Shown: piece after piece, positions 61,246-64,000 of the stretch
Layout of the letters: each line of letters begins with the position of its first letter
Numbering within the stretch: the stretch's first letter is position 1
NCBI GenBank assembly: GCA_944387065.1
Contig: CALXDM010000002.1
Coordinates: 264,163 to 328,162, forward strand
Source of the DNA: an uncultured Oscillospiraceae bacterium
GTDB taxonomy: Bacteria; Bacillota; Clostridia; Oscillospirales; Oscillospiraceae
DNA: 64,000 nucleotides
Direction of reading: 5' to 3'
Program-made: the position numbers and the translations under genes
The notes under the pieces: model-generated
What the model was told of the DNA's origin: nothing
Seen by the model: only the letters and a program-made list of their open reading frames with translations
The model's database searches: none

Positions 61246-61767
61246 ATGAGCGTCCCCAATATTCCCAGCAAAATCAATAGTTACAACGTCTACAACGACG
61301 CGGAGCGCCTGATCGGCGTGGGCGATGAAGTCACCCTGCCGGACTTCGAGGCCATGGCGGAAACCATTTCCGGCGCCGGGATCCTGGGCGAACTGGACGA
61401 CCCCACCGTGGGCCATTTCTCCAACATGGAAATGGAGATCCCCTTCCGCGTCCTGGACCGCGAGGCCACCGATATGCTGGACATGACCAAGGCGGTGCGA
61501 CTGACCCTCCGGGCGGCCCAGCAGGCGCTGACCGTGGAGGGTGACACGGAATTTCGGTCCATGCGTGTGGTGGTGCGCGGCAAGAGCGCCACCCTGGCCA
61601 TGGGCAGCGTACAGAACGCCAACCCCATGGAAAGCAGCGTGACCCTGAATGTGTCCTATATCCTGATCGAGGTAGACGGCACCACCCTGGTAGAACTGGA
61701 CAAGATCAACCCGACCTTCAAGGTGAACGGCGTTGACCTGATGCAGAAAGTGAGGGAAATGACCTAA
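61246..61767 (+). CDS. Major tail tube protein (P2 FII family)
   Basis: 173 residues; starts IPSKINSYNVYNDAERLIGVGDEVTLP and contains FSNMEMEIPFRVLD, as in P2 FII/Mu tail tube proteins. Polymerises inside the sheath. Stop overlaps the next ATG. Confidence 0.95.
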   Translation: MSVPNIPSKINSYNVYNDAERLIGVGDEVTLPDFEAMAETISGAGILGELDDPTVGHFSNMEMEIPFRVLDREATDMLDMTKAVRLTLRAAQQALTVEGDTEFRSMRVVVRGKSATLAMGSVQNANPMESSVTLNVSYILIEVDGTTLVELDKINPTFKVNGVDLMQKVREMT

Positions 61768-62126
61768 TGAGCAACAGCACCGAGAACACGGCCGCCCTGG
61801 GCGCGGCGGAGCAGGAAACCGAGGAGGAAAGCCTGGTCCTGAAATTCCGAAAGCCCTACAAGTTCGAGGGCCAGGAATACACCGAGGTGGACCTGTCCGG
61901 CATGGAGGACATGACGGCCGGGGACCTGTGCGCCGTGGCCAAACTGGCCAACCGGGAACTGGGCGTGACGCCGATCCCGGAAATGACCCTGCCTTATGCC
62001 ATGTATATGGCGGCCAGGGCCAGCCACAAGCCCGTGGAGTTCTTCAAGGGCCTGCCCCCGGTGGAGGCCATGAAGTTGAAAAACCTGGTCACGGGTTTTC
62101 TGTACGGCGGGGATGGAGAGGAGTAA
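61767..62126 (+). CDS. Tail assembly chaperone, short form (gpE/Mu gp41-like)
   Basis: 119 residues: acidic N-terminus, then FRKPYKFEGQEYTEVDLSGM...GDLCAVAKLANRELG and a helical end. This is the gpE-like tail assembly chaperone that coats the tape measure. A slippery GGGTTTT near its end directs part of the ribosomes into a longer form. Confidence 0.88.
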   Translation: MSNSTENTAALGAAEQETEEESLVLKFRKPYKFEGQEYTEVDLSGMEDMTAGDLCAVAKLANRELGVTPIPEMTLPYAMYMAARASHKPVEFFKGLPPVEAMKLKNLVTGFLYGGDGEE

Positions 62127-62302
62127 ACCCGCCGGAAATCAAAAAGGGGTGTGTTGCCCTATCTCTCCGACTGCATAGCGGCGTGGACTACTTCCTGGGC
62201 CTGCCGCTGGACGATCTGAACGACATGGCAAAGGTGGTGCTTGAAATTGGCAAAAAGCAAGGTCATGGAACTGGCCATAAAAATCGCCGGAAAGGTAGAT
62301 AA
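61767..62302 (+). CDS. Tail assembly chaperone, -1 frameshifted long form
   Basis: Residues 1-111 as the short form; after a -1 slip at 62093-62099 the frame gives 67 further residues (178 in all), including LHSGVDYFLGLPLDDLNDMAKVVLEIGKK. The extension has no ribosome site or start codon of its own worth using and overlaps the tape-measure start, the standard layout of gpE/E' and lambda G/GT. Confidence 0.8.
62093..62099 (+). other. Programmed -1 ribosomal frameshift site GGGTTTT
   Basis: In the chaperone frame this reads G GGT TTT, a perfect X XXY YYZ slippery heptamer. Slipping back one base allows GGG TTT T and joins the frame that stays open to 62302. Confidence 0.82.
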
Positions 62303-64000
62303 ATCCCTGGGGACCAGTACCAAGGCGGCCAACAAGCAACTGGCGACCATCCAAAAGGCGGCCAACAAAGTATCCACCACCATGACGGCGGGACTGGCGG
62401 CGATGGGGACCGGGGCCATCGCCGCCACCAAGTACCTGGCCGACCTGGGTGGAGAATGGCAGACGGCCACCAACCAGGTGGCCGCCTCCACCGGCGCAGC
62501 CGGGAAGGAACTGGAGGGCCTGCGGGACGTTATGGAGGACGTGTACGCGGCCAACTACGGGGACAGCGTGGCCGACGTGGGCGACGCGGTGGCCATGGTA
62601 AACCGGAACATGGCCAACCTGGACCAGAACGGATTGACGGCGGCCACCGAGGGCGCCCTGGCCCTGCGGGACGCTTTCGAGTACGACGTGGCGGAAAGCA
62701 CCAGGGCGGCGGAGGCCATCCGAAAGAACTTCGGTTCCTCCGCAGAGGAGGCTTTCAGCCTGATCGCGGCCGGCGCACAAAACGGCCTGGACTACTCCGG
62801 GGAACTGATCGACACCATCAACGAGTATTCCTCCCAGTTTGCAAAACTGGGCTTTGACGCGGATGGAATGTTTAACATTCTCCAGGCGGGGGCGGACGGA
62901 ACCGCCTGGAACCTGGACAAGGTGGGCGACGCCATCAAGGAGTTTTCGATCCGGGCCATTGACGGGAGCGACAGCACGGTGGAGGCGTTCACGTCCCTGG
63001 GGTACAACGCGGAGAACATCATGGCCACCTTTGCCGCCGGAGGCGAGGGGGCCAACGACGCCTTTTTTGACGTGATCAACACCCTTATGGCCGTTGACGA
63101 CCAGGTGGAGCGGGACGCCCTGGGCGTGGCCCTGTTCGGCACCATGTGGGAGGACCTGGGGACGGAGGCCATGGAGGCCATGGCCGGCGCGTCCCAGGCC
63201 GCCTACGATACCGAGGGCGCCCTGGAGAAGATCAACCAGGTCAAGTACAACGACCTGGACAGCGCGATCCAGGGGATCGGCCGCCAGATGGAGGTGGCCC
63301 TGCTGCCGGCGGCGGACGCCGTGTATCAATCCCTTATGGACAGTATGCCGGAGATCACGGAGGCCATGGAGGAGGTGTCCCCAGTGATCGCAGAGATCGC
63401 CGGGGACTTTGCCGACTGGGCTGGCGGGGCCATTTCGGACGGCCTGCCGGTCCTGGTGGACGGGATCCGCGACTTTGCAGACTGGGCGGGCAAGGCATAC
63501 GAAAAGGCCAAGCCGTTCCTGTCCTTCCTGTGGGAACACAAGGGGACCATTCTGGCCGTAGCGGCCGGGGCAAAAACCCTTTCCGTAGGAATGGGCGCGG
63601 TTAATAAGGCCATGGGAGCCTATAAAAACGCAAAGGGTATGCTGGCAAACCTACAGAAAATCGTTCCAGTATATACAAAACTGATCGCTGCCAAGGTGAA
63701 GGACAAAGCAGAAACCGCTTATTTGTATGCGCTAGAGGTCAAGGACGTACTGATCCGGGCCAAGACGACGGCGGCGACATGGGCGCAGACTGCAGCAATA
63801 AAGGCCAGCACCCTGGCGACCAAAGCAGCAACCGTTGCCACAAAAGCAATGAGCGCAGCGGTAAAATTTTTAACCAGCCCAATGGGAATGACATTGGGGA
63901 TCATAACAGCCGTGGCCGGCGCTCTGGTCCTGCTGTATAAGAACTGGGACACCGTAAAGGCGTGGCTGGTGAATTTCGGAAACACCGTGAACCAGATCTG
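62247..64000 (+). CDS. Tail tape-measure protein (C-terminus cut by window edge)
   Basis: At least 584 residues; open at the right edge. Start TTG 62247 has AGGTGG about nine bases upstream and gives MAKSKVMELAIKIAGKVDKSL, the common tape-measure opening; ATG 62265 is six codons later. A TP901-type tape-measure core (about 60-330) is followed by helical Ala-rich segments and a hydrophobic segment near the edge (MGMTLGIITAVAGALVLLYKN). Sets tail length and guides DNA ejection. Confidence 0.93.
   Translation, partial: MAKSKVMELAIKIAGKVDKSLGTSTKAANKQLATIQKAANKVSTTMTAGLAAMGTGAIAATKYLADLGGEWQTATNQVAASTGAAGKELEGLRDVMEDVYAANYGDSVADVGDAVAMVNRNMANLDQNGLTAATEGALALRDAFEYDVAESTRAAEAIRKNFGSSAEEAFSLIAAGAQNGLDYSGELIDTINEYSSQFAKLGFDADGMFNILQAGADGTAWNLDKVGDAIKEFSIRAIDGSDSTVEAFTSLGYNAENIMATFAAGGEGANDAFFDVINTLMAVDDQVERDALGVALFGTMWEDLGTEAMEAMAGASQAAYDTEGALEKINQVKYNDLDSAIQGIGRQMEVALLPAADAVYQSLMDSMPEITEAMEEVSPVIAEIAGDFADWAGGAISDGLPVLVDGIRDFADWAGKAYEKAKPFLSFLWEHKGTILAVAAGAKTLSVGMGAVNKAMGAYKNAKGMLANLQKIVPVYTKLIAAKVKDKAETAYLYALEVKDVLIRAKTTAATWAQTAAIKASTLATKAATVATKAMSAAVKFLTSPMGMTLGIITAVAGALVLLYKNWDTVKAWLVNFGNTVNQI

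Larger units (their letters stand above)
36416..64000 (+). mobile_element. Prophage with contractile tail (left part; right end outside window)
   Basis: A continuous, tightly packed run of mostly plus-strand genes with phage terminase, portal, capsid, protease, connectors, tail sheath, tube, chaperone and tape measure in canonical order, preceded by a DNA-metabolism module. The left limit is set by the rpsF promoter (36331) and the hairpin at 36372. No integrase, repressor, recombinase, holin or endolysin is visible, so these are expected past 64000. The direct repeat that would mark the attachment site cannot be identified without the right end. Confidence 0.93.

Noticed and set aside
59764..61416. 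A 550-codon minus-strand open frame over the sheath and tube genes
   Set aside because: Shadow of the sheath gene; His/Val/Gly-rich composition typical of antisense frames.
36416..64000. Transposable Mu-like phage
   Set aside because: Capsid and parts of the tail are Mu-like, but no transposase A/B genes are visible and the terminase/portal are lambda-like; cannot be claimed from this window.

Overview
The window looks like the chromosome of a GC-rich, low-branching Firmicute of the class Clostridia, most likely an Oscillospiraceae-type gut anaerobe (Flavonifractor/Lawsonibacter-like). This is inferred from gene content and order (gdpP-rplI-dnaB, rpsF-ssb-rpsR, ylmH with a DUF896 gene, ymdB, DUF1846), strong AGGAGG ribosome sites and high GC. 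No rRNA, tRNA, insertion sequence or CRISPR array was seen. The left edge cuts clpB and the right edge cuts a phage tape-measure gene.

Positions 1-36.2 kb are ordinary chromosome. On the minus strand clpB sits behind a perfect CIRCE operator, followed upstream by a GT-C glycosyltransferase and an Rrf2 regulator. Divergent from these are a DEAD-box helicase and ymdB. Next come an HtrA protease, an AI-2E-family and an AEC-family membrane protein, and an ABC exporter with ylmH and a DUF896 gene. A cold-shock gene with a consensus promoter and about 100 nt leader follows. From 14.3 to 27.3 kb one tightly packed minus-strand gene train runs gdpP-rplI-dnaB-tilS-hpt-ftsH-lepB-membrane protein-metG-lipoprotein-tatD. 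Then come ilvE, a LytTR/DUF3021 pair, an ABC-F ribosome-protection-type gene behind a clear transcription attenuator with a three-codon leader peptide, pyrG, a DUF1846 gene and the rpsF-ssb-rpsR operon.

From about 36.4 kb to the right edge lies a prophage, almost entirely on the plus strand and incomplete in this window (no integrase, repressor or lysis genes seen). Its left module (36.4-49.5 kb) carries many small genes, three DNA methyltransferases, an HD hydrolase, a membrane-anchored lytic transglycosylase, a DUF6273-like (C-type-lectin-fold-like) protein, an HUH rolling-circle-type Rep, a DUF5131 protein, a DUF1064 nuclease and an ArpU/DUF1492-like late regulator. A 0.5 kb non-coding gap with hairpins precedes a lambda-like packaging module (Nu1/GpA terminase, portal). 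Then come an HK97-type protease, a Mu gpT-like capsid, head-tail connectors and a contractile tail (sheath, tube, frameshifted assembly chaperone, tape measure). A reverse-oriented lipoprotein cargo gene (moron) with its own terminator interrupts the head-tail genes.

The most interesting items are the ABC-F attenuator, the poly-G tracts in two phage methyltransferase genes, the lipoprotein moron next to a tail gene that appears to start with ACG, the HUH Rep in a tailed phage, the lectin-like protein, and the repeat-containing cytosine methyltransferase.
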